Origin: an uncultured Candidatus Melainabacteria bacterium
GTDB lineage: Bacteria; Cyanobacteriota; Vampirovibrionia; Gastranaerophilales; Gastranaerophilaceae
DNA: 59,324 nt
Assembly: GCA_934717895.1 (NCBI GenBank)
Contig: CAKUZO010000001.1
Span: forward strand, 1-59,324
Direction: 5' to 3'
Below are positions 43,342 through 51,471 of this stretch, piece after piece. The notes under the pieces were generated by a model, which was not told the DNA's origin, did not search any database, and worked only from the letters and a program-made list of their open reading frames with translations. Positions within the stretch are counted from its first letter, which is position 1, and the number at the start of each line of letters is the position of its first letter. Both the position numbers and the translations under genes were made by a program.

Positions 43342-44325
43342 ATGACAACAATACTCGTAACAGGTGGTGCAGGATTTATCGGAAGCTGTTTTGTCAGACA
43401 TATGCTTCAAAAACACCCTGATTATAAGATTATTAATATAGATGCTTTGACATATTGTGGAAATTTGGAAAATCTAGATGACGTCAAAGATAACCCGAAT
43501 TACACATTTGTTCACGGTAATATTTGCGACAGAAAATTAATTCCGCAATTGGTTGAAAATGTTGATGCAATAATAAACTTTGCCGCTGAATCTCACGTTG
43601 ATAATTCAATTAAACACCCTGAAATCTTTGTAGAAACTAACGTTCAAGGCACATTGAATTTGTTGCAGGCTGCAAAAGAATTTAAGATTGAAAAATATTT
43701 GCAAGTTTCAACAGACGAGGTTTATGGAACATTAGGTAAAACAGGCTACTTTATGGAAACAACTCCGCTTGCCCCGAATAGCCCATATTCTGCAAGTAAA
43801 GCAAGTGCTGATATGTTGGTTAGAGCATATCACGAAACTTATGGTTTGCCGACATTGAACACAAGATGTTCAAACAACTACGGGCCTTATCAATATCCTG
43901 AAAAACTTATTCCGTTCTTTATTTCTCAGCTATTGAAGGGTGAAAAAGTTCCTGTATATGGCGACGGTTTGAATGTTCGTGACTGGTTATATGTTTACGA
44001 TCATTGTTCTGCAATTGATACAGTACTTCACAAGGGTAAAATCGGTGAAGTTTACAATATTGGCGGACATAACGAAAAAACAAATATGGAAATTACACGT
44101 CTAATTCTTGAAGCAATGGGCAAAGACGAAAGTTCAATCAAATATGTTCAAGACCGCCTAGGCCACGACAGACGTTATGCAATTTGTAACGACAAAATTC
44201 AATCAGAACTAGGTTGGGAACCATCTTTGACTTTTGAAGAAGGTATTAAACTTACGATTGATTGGTACCTGAATAACCAGTCTTGGATTAAGGCAATTGA
44301 AGATAAAAAGGCACTAAGTTACTAG
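43342..44325 (+). CDS. rfbB: dTDP-glucose 4,6-dehydratase
   Basis: The second step of dTDP-rhamnose synthesis. The 327-residue short-chain dehydrogenase-like enzyme has NAD-binding GGAGFIGS (8-15), FAAESHVDNSI, the Thr-Asp-Glu catalytic set in STDEVYG, YSASKASAD with the Tyr-Lys pair, and the RCSNNYGPYQ block. An AAGGAGA site precedes the ATG. The last four residues (ALSY) and the stop lie within a repeat 'cactaagttactag' that is otherwise intergenic. Confidence 0.96.
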   Translation: MTTILVTGGAGFIGSCFVRHMLQKHPDYKIINIDALTYCGNLENLDDVKDNPNYTFVHGNICDRKLIPQLVENVDAIINFAAESHVDNSIKHPEIFVETNVQGTLNLLQAAKEFKIEKYLQVSTDEVYGTLGKTGYFMETTPLAPNSPYSASKASADMLVRAYHETYGLPTLNTRCSNNYGPYQYPEKLIPFFISQLLKGEKVPVYGDGLNVRDWLYVYDHCSAIDTVLHKGKIGEVYNIGGHNEKTNMEITRLILEAMGKDESSIKYVQDRLGHDRRYAICNDKIQSELGWEPSLTFEEGIKLTIDWYLNNQSWIKAIEDKKALSY

Positions 44326-44365
44326 GGCACTAGGACACTAAGGCGTTACGCTCGCTTCGCTCGTG
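44318..44365. repeat. Dispersed repeat at the 3' end of rfbB
   Basis: 'actaagttactagggcact' followed by 'aggacactaaggcg' matches the repeats at 50070-50085 and 55930-55950. The rfbB TAG stop lies inside it. Confidence 0.55.
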
Positions 44366-44379
44366 GAAGGAAAATATAA

Positions 44380-45195
44380 ATGAAAATATTAGTTACCGGA
44401 TCAAAAGGAATGTTAGGACAAGATTTATGTCCGATATTGGAAGATATGGGCGCATTTGTTATAGAAACAGATGTCGACACCCTTGATATTACAAACGCAG
44501 AGCAGGTCAAAGAAGTTTTAACGGCTCATCACCCTGATTTGGTCGTACATTGTGCTGCTTATACAAATGTCGATAAGGCAGAAGAAGATTTGAAAACAGC
44601 CGAATTGATTAATGTGACAGGCACTGAAAATATTGCTGAAACTTGCGGAAAACTCGGGATTACGCTTGTTTATATTTCGACGGATTATGTGTTTGATGGA
44701 AACAAAAATGAGCTTTACAAGCCAACAGATATGCCAAACCCATTGAATAATTATGGAATGACAAAGTATGAGGGCGAAGAGGCAGTTAGAAGCCTTTGTG
44801 AAAAATACTACATCGCAAGAACAAGTTGGCTTTACGGACATCACGGTAAAAACTTTGTGGAAACAATGCTCGGACTTGCAGATAGAGCAGAGATTAATGT
44901 TGTCGATGATCAGGTTGGTTGCCCGACTTGGACAGTTGAATTGGCAAACGGGATTGTAAAATTGCTTTCAAAACCTTATGGCACTTACCACGTTTGCGGT
45001 TCAGGAACAACAAGTTGGTATGGTTTTGCAAAAGAGATTTTTGCTCAATCCGGTTTAGACGTAAATTTGAAACCTTGTACAACTCAGGCATTTCCACGTC
45101 CTGCAAAGCGCCCGAAATTCAGTGCAATGGACAATGACGGCATTTGTAGAAACTGGCAAGCTGCCCTAAAAGATTACTTAGATTTGAGAGCCTAA
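44380..45195 (+). CDS. rfbD: dTDP-4-dehydrorhamnose reductase
   Basis: The last step of dTDP-L-rhamnose synthesis, using NADPH. The 271-residue protein has TGSKGMLGQDL (6-16), CAAYTNVDKAEEDL, YISTDYVFDG, and the Tyr-x3-Lys pair in NNYGMTKYEGE. AAGGAAA before the ATG fits. It completes rfbC-rfbB-rfbD; the first enzyme RmlA (glucose-1-phosphate thymidylyltransferase) is not in the window and must be encoded elsewhere. The rhamnose probably serves a surface glycan. Confidence 0.95.
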   Translation: MKILVTGSKGMLGQDLCPILEDMGAFVIETDVDTLDITNAEQVKEVLTAHHPDLVVHCAAYTNVDKAEEDLKTAELINVTGTENIAETCGKLGITLVYISTDYVFDGNKNELYKPTDMPNPLNNYGMTKYEGEEAVRSLCEKYYIARTSWLYGHHGKNFVETMLGLADRAEINVVDDQVGCPTWTVELANGIVKLLSKPYGTYHVCGSGTTSWYGFAKEIFAQSGLDVNLKPCTTQAFPRPAKRPKFSAMDNDGICRNWQAALKDYLDLRA

Positions 45196-45301
45196 ATTCA
45201 GATATTAAACTAAAAATTAAAATTAAAGTTTTTTCGATTTTTGCCGTAATCTAATACATCAATAGGATAGCAGAAGGTAAATTATACGGTAGAATATAAT
45301 T

Positions 45302-45625
45302 ATGTACGATTATGAGCTCGAAAACGAAGATAAAGATTTAAAAAAAGTCGGTCTGGAACTTATGTTTATGACTCCCGAAAAAGGTGCGTTTGAAAACTGG
45401 GTTACAGCCGTTGAGCTTGCCAAAATGGTTGAGTTGCCGGTTGATATTGTAAAAAAGAAACTTGCGATTTTGAAAGATGCCGGTATCGTTCAGGTAAAAG
45501 GAATTAACCCAAAATATTGGAAGTTTGACGATTATAGTTTCCAACGAATGGACGAAGATGATGATGTCTACAAGCTTTTATGTAGTTTTGACGATGTCGA
45601 TTTTGACAAGTATTTTTCATATTAA
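45302..45625 (+). CDS. Small acidic winged-helix-like protein
   Basis: A 107-residue acidic protein. Residues 30-75 (WVTAVELAKMVELPVDIVKKKLAILKDAGIVQVKGINPKYWKF) fit a winged-helix DNA-binding domain, with the recognition helix around 50-62 and the wing at 64-76. The C-terminus is Asp-rich. The ATG follows closely on an AT-rich tract with a TATAAT-like sequence, so the transcription start is unclear. No family name can be given. It converges on murJ. Confidence 0.6.
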   Translation: MYDYELENEDKDLKKVGLELMFMTPEKGAFENWVTAVELAKMVELPVDIVKKKLAILKDAGIVQVKGINPKYWKFDDYSFQRMDEDDDVYKLLCSFDDVDFDKYFSY

Positions 45626-45655
45626 AAATATGTGAGGGGGAGTTCCTATAATCGC

Positions 45656-47251
45656 TTAACTTTTTCTGTTTAACTTGTTCAACAGTCTATCGTTCAATTC
45701 TCTTGCATATTCCATTTTGAAAACTAAGTTCAAAACTGTATACACGCCAAAGCAAACCACTGCAACCGTGCCGATTTTAACCATTTCAAACAACACTTTT
45801 GACAGGTGAATATATTTGTCAAAGCCGACGGCAACGCCGTAACAAATTCCTAGTGTAATCACACCTGCAACACACATTTTGAACAAGTTTGTGAACAAAC
45901 CTTTGTAGTCCATTTTTACTTTTTTGTAAATCAATGCACCTAAAACACAAGCGTTAAATAAGGTTACAAGTGAAGTTGAAAGTGTAATTCCGCCAATTCC
46001 CATACCCATTTTGTTTATGAAAATAACATTCAAAAGATATTTCAAAACAATTGATGAAAATGCAACAATAAACGGTGTTTTTGAATCATTAAACGAGTAA
46101 TAAACCCTTGTTATTGAATCTCTGAAAACGTAAGGCAATATTGAAACAGACAAGAACCAAAGCGCCTCAGTTACCATAAATGTTGCGTTTGCGTCAAATG
46201 CACCTCTTTCAAAAATCAATCTGACAGCGTCCATTCCGACTGTCAAAATTCCTATAATAATCGGAATTCCGACAAAGAAAAGCACCCCAACGCCTTTATT
46301 AAAGTAGGTTTTAATCCCTTCCAAATCATTGTCTGCAACAAGTCTTGCAAAAATCGGGAACAACGGCACCAAAAACGCTGTCACTAAAATTCCGACAGGG
46401 AACTGGAAAACCCTGTTGGCATAACCGATTGCAGTCCATGCACCTTCTGAAATCGACGATGTAAAAAACATATCGACGTAAATGTGGATTTGCCCGACGG
46501 TCGAACTTAAAATCGCTGGGAACAAAAGTTCCATAATTTCTTTGAAATTCGGGTTATTCGTAAACTGAAAATTTGGCTTCCACAAAAATCCGAGTTTTCT
46601 AACGTTCGGATATTGGATTACAAGCTGTAAAATCGCACCAATAGTTGTTGCCCAAGCGAGTGCGTAACCCTTTTGGTCATTCGGTGCAGCAGCTACAACA
46701 ACCCCGATTATCGCAGCACTCATAATTATTGGCGACAAATTCGGCAACATAAATTGTCTGTAAATAATCAAAATTCCGTAATAAATCCCGACAATTCCGC
46801 CTATAATCAGCAACGGAGTCATAATTTTCAAGTGTTCTGCCGCCAAATTAATCATATCCGCAGAGCCGCTGGAAATAATCAGCCCCATAATTTGACGTGG
46901 AAAAATAAACATTATAACAGATAGAACTAAGAAAAAAATAGTTGTTGCAGTCATAAACGTTGAATACAGTTTGTTTACAGCTTCTTGCGGTTTTTCTTTC
47001 AAATCAGGAATAAGTTTTGAAAACACCGCAACTGTTGCGCTATGGAAAGGTCCTCCGACTCCACCAAGCAAAATCAAAGAGAGTGACGGGATTTGATATG
47101 CGTAATAGTAGGCGTCTGAAACAAGCGACGCACCATAGTAATTCGCAATTATTATATCTCTGATAAATCCGATGAGTTTGCTCACAATAGTTACGACCGC
47201 AATTACCCATGCGGCTTTCAGTACGCTCATTGATTTTGAATCTTTTTCCAT
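45656..47251 (-). CDS. murJ: Lipid II flippase MurJ
   Basis: It flips the peptidoglycan precursor lipid II across the inner membrane. The 531-residue protein has the MOP-exporter layout with about 14 membrane segments. It opens with KAAWVIAVVTIVSKLIGFIRDIIIA, which includes the conserved Arg of the central cavity, and contains ISEGAWTAIGYANRVFQFPVGI and RVYYSFNDSKTPF, both typical of MurJ/MviN. AGGGAA precedes the ATG. The SpoIID-type gene lies 62 bases upstream, so two cell-wall genes are side by side. Confidence 0.94.
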   Translation of the reverse strand: MEKDSKSMSVLKAAWVIAVVTIVSKLIGFIRDIIIANYYGASLVSDAYYYAYQIPSLSLILLGGVGGPFHSATVAVFSKLIPDLKEKPQEAVNKLYSTFMTATTIFFLVLSVIMFIFPRQIMGLIISSGSADMINLAAEHLKIMTPLLIIGGIVGIYYGILIIYRQFMLPNLSPIIMSAAIIGVVVAAAPNDQKGYALAWATTIGAILQLVIQYPNVRKLGFLWKPNFQFTNNPNFKEIMELLFPAILSSTVGQIHIYVDMFFTSSISEGAWTAIGYANRVFQFPVGILVTAFLVPLFPIFARLVADNDLEGIKTYFNKGVGVLFFVGIPIIIGILTVGMDAVRLIFERGAFDANATFMVTEALWFLSVSILPYVFRDSITRVYYSFNDSKTPFIVAFSSIVLKYLLNVIFINKMGMGIGGITLSTSLVTLFNACVLGALIYKKVKMDYKGLFTNLFKMCVAGVITLGICYGVAVGFDKYIHLSKVLFEMVKIGTVAVVCFGVYTVLNLVFKMEYARELNDRLLNKLNRKS

Positions 47252-47313
47252 ATTTCCCTATTTCTCACTTAATATTTTTTGTGTCACCTTATTTTTTATA
47301 AAAGCGGTAAATT

Positions 47314-49044
47314 TTACCAAATGTAACCACTTTCATCTTTTTTAACAAGTTCAATATACAATCTTAGCCCTTTTCTCGCTGAGCTTGAATAAAACTCGTC
47401 AGAGGTAAATGTTACAGTATTTTTACCTTGTTTAAGATATTTTGAAATATCTATTTCCACAAATCTTTTTACTCCCAAAACCTCTTTTGGAAGCTCAAAA
47501 CTTTGTTTTTGTCCGTTAATAGTAACGGTTATTGAATTTACGCCAAACTTGTTATCTATAACGAGTTTAGCTTTTTTGTCTTTTGAATAAAAACTTTGAG
47601 TTGCACTCTGTTGCCCTGCTTCTGTCGAAATAATCACAGGCTTTGTCGCAAGAGTAATTCCGGTGTAATAGTGTTGCAAAATCTTGTCATATGAACGATG
47701 AAGTTCGGATCCCATAAATCCTGCACCATATTGGCTCATTCCGACACCATGACCAAAACCGCCGCCCCATGCGTGAACTGAGGTTAGGTTGCCATCTTCG
47801 TCTTTTGTGTTTTCAAATACGATATTTGCACTAGGCAAAGCTTTTCCGTCCTTCGTCAAAAGTCGACGGATTACAAGTTCTTTAAAGACTTTGTAGGTTT
47901 GGGAGCGGGTTACAATCTCCATTTCCATAACCTTGCCGGATTCTCCACGACGTACAACTTTTATTTCTACTAAATCATCGAGTTTATCACCTTTGTTAAA
48001 GATTGGCTTTACAAAACCTGTTGCAGATTGCGCCGCAAGAGTTGATTGTAGTGCGTTTTTAAGCTCTTGTGCTGTCCAATTCCTTTCCCAACGATAATAA
48101 GAAGACCTCATATCGTAAGTGTCAGGACGAGATTTGTAGAAGGCACTCGCTGCTTCTTCATTTTTTAAAGATGGTTGTGAAATTATGTCGGGTCTTGCTT
48201 TCAAATACGGTTTTTCAGGAGCCGGAAACGCTTTTGTTTTCGGATCAGAAAATGCGTTAGAATAGCTTTCTGTGTAGCCGCCGGCAGTTGATGAATACTG
48301 TGCAACGATTAAATCCCAGTTGTAAAGTGCAACAATCCCTTCGGTTTCGCCAACTGCTTGATTTGATAATGGGCGTTCTGTGTTTGCCCCAAAGTAAACT
48401 TGGCTTGCAACAGAATCAACTACGTCGTAATTTGTTGATGCTTTTGTGCGTGGTGAAAGTACGTAATTTCTTGCAGCAACACTTTGAGCTTTTAAAGCTT
48501 CTAAGCCAAAGCTGACTGGCATTTCGTTTGGAACAACGCCTTTCAAATATTCTTCAACTTCAATCATATTAACAAGGTTAAACGTTGTGTTTGTGCATTT
48601 TTTGAGCTCAAATGCTCCATGATAAAGAGCTTGTTTGCCGGCACGTTTCAAACCTGTTACCCCTAAAAGTCCATAGTTGCTTGTGATTTGAACCGGACCT
48701 ACAACTTTTTCAGGTTGGGTGCTTTCAGGTGTATAAATATTGAACATTCCATCTTTGTACGTAATTCGGATATTTTGGTTTGCGGGATAGTTGCCGATTA
48801 AAATTTTGTTGTCATAAATCTGCGTATCGCCTGTACCAAAAATTGTTATGTCGTTATATTGATAAGTTCCAAAGTTTGTAGTGCCGATTCCGACTCTCAC
48901 TACTTGTGATGATGGGGCACTCTGAATAACTGCCTGCTGAGCTGCTTGTAAGGTTGCAGCAGGGATTATTGGCATAAATTGTGCCTGAGTTGGGGCTATT
49001 GTCATAAAGCTCATTAAAATTGAAGTTAGTAGTATTTTTTTCAT
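47314..49044 (-). CDS. SpoIID/LytB-domain secreted protein
   Basis: A 576-residue exported protein. Residues 1-21 are a signal peptide; about 150-450 is a SpoIID/LytB (amidase enhancer, lytic transglycosylase) domain, with VEEYLKGVVPNEMPVSFGLEALKAQSVAAR, the STAGGYTES motif, and GGGFGHGVGMSQYGAG; the last 110 residues form a beta-rich domain. Family members cleave peptidoglycan glycan strands lacking peptides. The organism need not sporulate; such proteins are common in cyanobacteria-related lineages. A TATAAT box ends six bases before the ATG, so it is probably leaderless. Confidence 0.88.
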   Translation of the reverse strand: MKKILLTSILMSFMTIAPTQAQFMPIIPAATLQAAQQAVIQSAPSSQVVRVGIGTTNFGTYQYNDITIFGTGDTQIYDNKILIGNYPANQNIRITYKDGMFNIYTPESTQPEKVVGPVQITSNYGLLGVTGLKRAGKQALYHGAFELKKCTNTTFNLVNMIEVEEYLKGVVPNEMPVSFGLEALKAQSVAARNYVLSPRTKASTNYDVVDSVASQVYFGANTERPLSNQAVGETEGIVALYNWDLIVAQYSSTAGGYTESYSNAFSDPKTKAFPAPEKPYLKARPDIISQPSLKNEEAASAFYKSRPDTYDMRSSYYRWERNWTAQELKNALQSTLAAQSATGFVKPIFNKGDKLDDLVEIKVVRRGESGKVMEMEIVTRSQTYKVFKELVIRRLLTKDGKALPSANIVFENTKDEDGNLTSVHAWGGGFGHGVGMSQYGAGFMGSELHRSYDKILQHYYTGITLATKPVIISTEAGQQSATQSFYSKDKKAKLVIDNKFGVNSITVTINGQKQSFELPKEVLGVKRFVEIDISKYLKQGKNTVTFTSDEFYSSSARKGLRLYIELVKKDESGYIW

Positions 49045-49050
49045 AACTCA

Positions 49051-49056
49051 ATTATA
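49051..49056 (-). promoter_or_regulatory. -10 box of a leaderless promoter (SpoIID-type gene)
   Basis: A perfect TATAAT on the minus strand separated by six bases from the ATG at 49044. Confidence 0.5.
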
Positions 49057-49185
49057 TGACAAAAAAATTTTTATTACTCTTTTATAAGTGCATAAAATTT
49101 ATATAGCTGCCTACCAAAATTCTCGTCATCAAGAGATTTTATCAACTCTTCTTTTATTTTTTGGTATTCTCTGTGATGATTAAAA

Positions 49186-49965
49186 TTATTTTATATTAAA
49201 ATTATTTGACATCGGGTGAATGTTGTTTAAGCCGGTCACAAGTGAATTAAAACTATATCCCCAAGGGGTTTGATGGTGATGTGTCAGGTAATATTTTTTG
49301 ATTAAATCTAAATAAATTGAATAGTCTTTACCTAAGTACTTCAATAGCAGCTCTGTCGGGAGATTTCCGGCTCCTCTTCCCATGCCAAAAGCGGTAGCAT
49401 CAACTGAAAAAGCTCCGAGTTCTATTGCCATAATCGTGTTTGAAAATGCGAGTTGAAGATTATTGTGTGCGTGAAAACTAATACGCTCAAATCCGCAAGC
49501 TTCAAGTTTTTTGTAAATATTTTCAACATCTTTCGGCATAAATGCCCCAAAACTGTCCGCAAAATAAATTGATGTTAAAATTTCTTTATTTTTCCAGTTT
49601 TTTAATAGTTCATAATCCTCAAACTTGTCTGCCGTCATAAGGTGTAAAAACACTTCAAACCCTTGCGCGTGAAAACTTTCCACTGCATCAATTGCTGTAT
49701 GAATTTCGTGTGGATAGCAGGCAATTCTTACAAAATCCGCTTTTTTGCTAACTTCTGTAATATTTTTTGCATCAAGCATAACGCCGATTTTTATTTTTTG
49801 GTGCTCAGATTTATTTATGCAATTGGGGAATTTATACCCCACCTCAAAATAATCAATATCTGATAACTCAGCAGTTTTTAGGGTTTGCAGAATACACTCA
49901 TCTGAAAAATTCCACTTGTTTAAATGTCCACCATCGCGCAAAGTACAGTCTAAAATTTTTACCAT
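49186..49965 (-). CDS. DRE-TIM aldolase-like protein (HMGL family)
   Basis: A 259-residue TIM-barrel enzyme of the HMG-CoA lyase/4-hydroxy-2-oxovalerate aldolase group. It starts at MVKILDCTLRDGGH (the D-x-T-x-R-D-G metal and catalytic site), has the second metal site FHAHNNLQLA and the barrel-closing DATAFGMGRGAGNLPTE, most like 4-hydroxy-2-oxovalerate aldolases. No regulatory C-terminal domain. The frame is open 22 codons upstream, but that stretch is promoter and repeat. An extended TGCTATAAT box ends six bases before the ATG. The substrate is unknown; no meta-cleavage genes are near. Confidence 0.82.
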   Translation of the reverse strand: MVKILDCTLRDGGHLNKWNFSDECILQTLKTAELSDIDYFEVGYKFPNCINKSEHQKIKIGVMLDAKNITEVSKKADFVRIACYPHEIHTAIDAVESFHAQGFEVFLHLMTADKFEDYELLKNWKNKEILTSIYFADSFGAFMPKDVENIYKKLEACGFERISFHAHNNLQLAFSNTIMAIELGAFSVDATAFGMGRGAGNLPTELLLKYLGKDYSIYLDLIKKYYLTHHHQTPWGYSFNSLVTGLNNIHPMSNNFNIK

Positions 49966-49971
49966 AGTCGG

Positions 49972-49980
49972 ATTATAGCA
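49972..49980 (-). promoter_or_regulatory. Extended -10 promoter, leaderless (aldolase-like gene)
   Basis: TGCTATAAT on the minus strand, six bases from the ATG; the core 'tttatgctataat' is identical to that of ruvC. Confidence 0.6.
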
Positions 49981-49990
49981 TAAAAGAAAT

Positions 49991-50200
49991 GAAGCAGCTA
50001 AGTTTGTAGATGCGAAGACGCCAAGATGCAAAGAGGCGAAGTCTGTATCGGAAGAAGATACTAAGTTACTAGGACACTAAGGTCGTATCAGGAATAAAAA
50101 GTCGATAGAAGTAGGGCGGGGTACCTACCCCGCCGTCATGGTTTGTTATTATATAATGATGACGGGTTAGGTATCACGCCCTACTGTGCTACTGTGCTCG
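49991..50200. repeat. Cluster of dispersed intergenic repeats
   Basis: From left to right: 'gaagcagctaag', 'gatgcaaagaggcgaagtc' region, 'gatactaagttactaggac' region, then 'gtcgatagaagtagggcgg' with the perfect palindrome 50115-50134, then an inverted, diverged copy of that palindrome (about 50158-50186). Each module occurs elsewhere in the window. No gene is present between 49966 and 50253. Confidence 0.65.
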
Positions 50201-50253
50201 CTTAAATGCTTTTTACCAATATATGAGATATGAACAAATGTTGTCACAGAGGG

Positions 50254-51048
50254 TTACGTGTGTAGCACATATTCCAATTCCATATAATACCCGCCTTTCA
50301 ACAAATCAAAAAACTGCCGCGATACATTCGGAGCAATTGCCTCAACCCATTCTTTATCAAGATAAATTCCTTCAACAAATCTTGCGAAAAGTTCGCAAGG
50401 TTTTTCATAATATTTTTTGTATTTGTTAATTCGAGCAGAAATTCGAGCTTGTTTTTTCTGATATGAATGCAGTCTTATATATGCCGTAAATGCAGGTGGC
50501 ATATCGATAAAATCTCTTTCAATATTGTCGATTGAATAAAGTTTTGTTATCTTTTTGAAAAATCCACCTTCTATAAGCTTAACTCTATCATATTTCAACA
50601 AATAACGAGCGTTTGAACGCTTTATGTACCTGTCAAATTCTTTGAACTTTTTGGAACGCATAAATTTTGGATAATATTTTTTTACCTCAGTTTCATACTC
50701 TTTAATTTTCTGCTTAACCCTGTCTTTATGTTCAAAAAGCCTTATGCAGAGCGAATTATTATCGACAAAATTCGTAACTTTTATCAACTCAGCTTTATAC
50801 AATGGATTGTTTGATTGAAATAGAACCTCCAAACTTCCCCCCGTTTTGTTCATGTCCGGTTCTAGTTTTGAGTGAATATAGTGGGCAAATTCGTGCAAAA
50901 GCGTTGGAACAAGTCGACTTTCAGGAATATTTTTTGAAATATCAATTCTGTTTTTCAAGAAAAATCCTTGGTGCCCGCGCGCTTTTGTCGTTGTGTGCAC
51001 TGTTAAACCAAGTGATTTAAAATATTTTATCAATTCATTTGCGTCCAT
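50254..51048 (-). CDS. Putative zinc metallopeptidase-like protein
   Basis: A 264-residue soluble, Lys/Tyr-rich protein. Residues 45-60 contain LLHEFAHYIHSK, the HExxH metal-binding motif (HEFAH) of gluzincin-type peptidases such as the ImmA/IrrE and SprT-like groups. The rest is helical and basic (MRSKKFKEFDRYIKRSNARYL). I start at MDANELI; a longer start ten codons upstream would be inside the -10 box. TATAAT ends six bases before this ATG, so it is probably leaderless. The substrate is unknown. Confidence 0.7.
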   Translation of the reverse strand: MDANELIKYFKSLGLTVHTTTKARGHQGFFLKNRIDISKNIPESRLVPTLLHEFAHYIHSKLEPDMNKTGGSLEVLFQSNNPLYKAELIKVTNFVDNNSLCIRLFEHKDRVKQKIKEYETEVKKYYPKFMRSKKFKEFDRYIKRSNARYLLKYDRVKLIEGGFFKKITKLYSIDNIERDFIDMPPAFTAYIRLHSYQKKQARISARINKYKKYYEKPCELFARFVEGIYLDKEWVEAIAPNVSRQFFDLLKGGYYMELEYVLHT

Positions 51049-51054
51049 AAAAAA

Positions 51055-51060
51055 ATTATA
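51055..51060 (-). promoter_or_regulatory. -10 box of a leaderless promoter (metallopeptidase-like gene)
   Basis: A perfect TATAAT on the minus strand with six bases (all T) to the ATG at 51048. Confidence 0.5.
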
Positions 51061-51104
51061 CATTAAAAAAGTTTTCAAAACAGTGACAAAACAGGTTCAA
51101 CCAC

Positions 51105-51133
51105 TTGAAAAAGCTTTTAACACATGGTATCAT
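51105..51133 (+). promoter_or_regulatory. Promoter of the ribbon-helix-helix gene
   Basis: TTGAAA (51105-51110), a 17-base spacer and TATCAT (51128-51133). Confidence 0.5.
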
Positions 51134-51165
51134 AAAATTGTGTTAGTATTAAACGGAGTGTGAAT

Positions 51166-51354
51166 ATGGCAAAAATTTTAGTTACAATGCCTGATGAATT
51201 TCTGCATAGAATAGATGGAGTTGCAAATAGTGAACAGAGAAGTCGAAGTGAACTTATCAGAGAAGCTCTTCGCTCATACATGAAGCGCTCTAATATAAAA
51301 GCCCCGCAAAAAGCAGCAGAAGAAGCAAAAGTTTTAGAAACTCTGCTTGGCTAG
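51166..51354 (+). CDS. Ribbon-helix-helix (CopG-like) protein
   Basis: A 62-residue DNA-binding protein of the CopG/MetJ type: a beta strand AKILVTMPDEFLHRID for base contacts, then the helices SEQRSRSELIREALRSYMKR. GGAG lies eight bases before the ATG; a GTG two codons earlier is also possible. Such proteins are often antitoxins, but no toxin gene follows (the next gene is a large membrane protein), so it may be a stand-alone repressor. Confidence 0.8.
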   Translation: MAKILVTMPDEFLHRIDGVANSEQRSRSELIREALRSYMKRSNIKAPQKAAEEAKVLETLLG

Positions 51355-51471
51355 ATCTGAAATATTATTGTCCTGTAAAAATAAATTATGAAATATTGTA
51401 AACTTTTACTCAACATGCACTTGTCAAAAAATCATGTTCAGTAAAAAATACATGCGGGAAGGACTAGAAAT

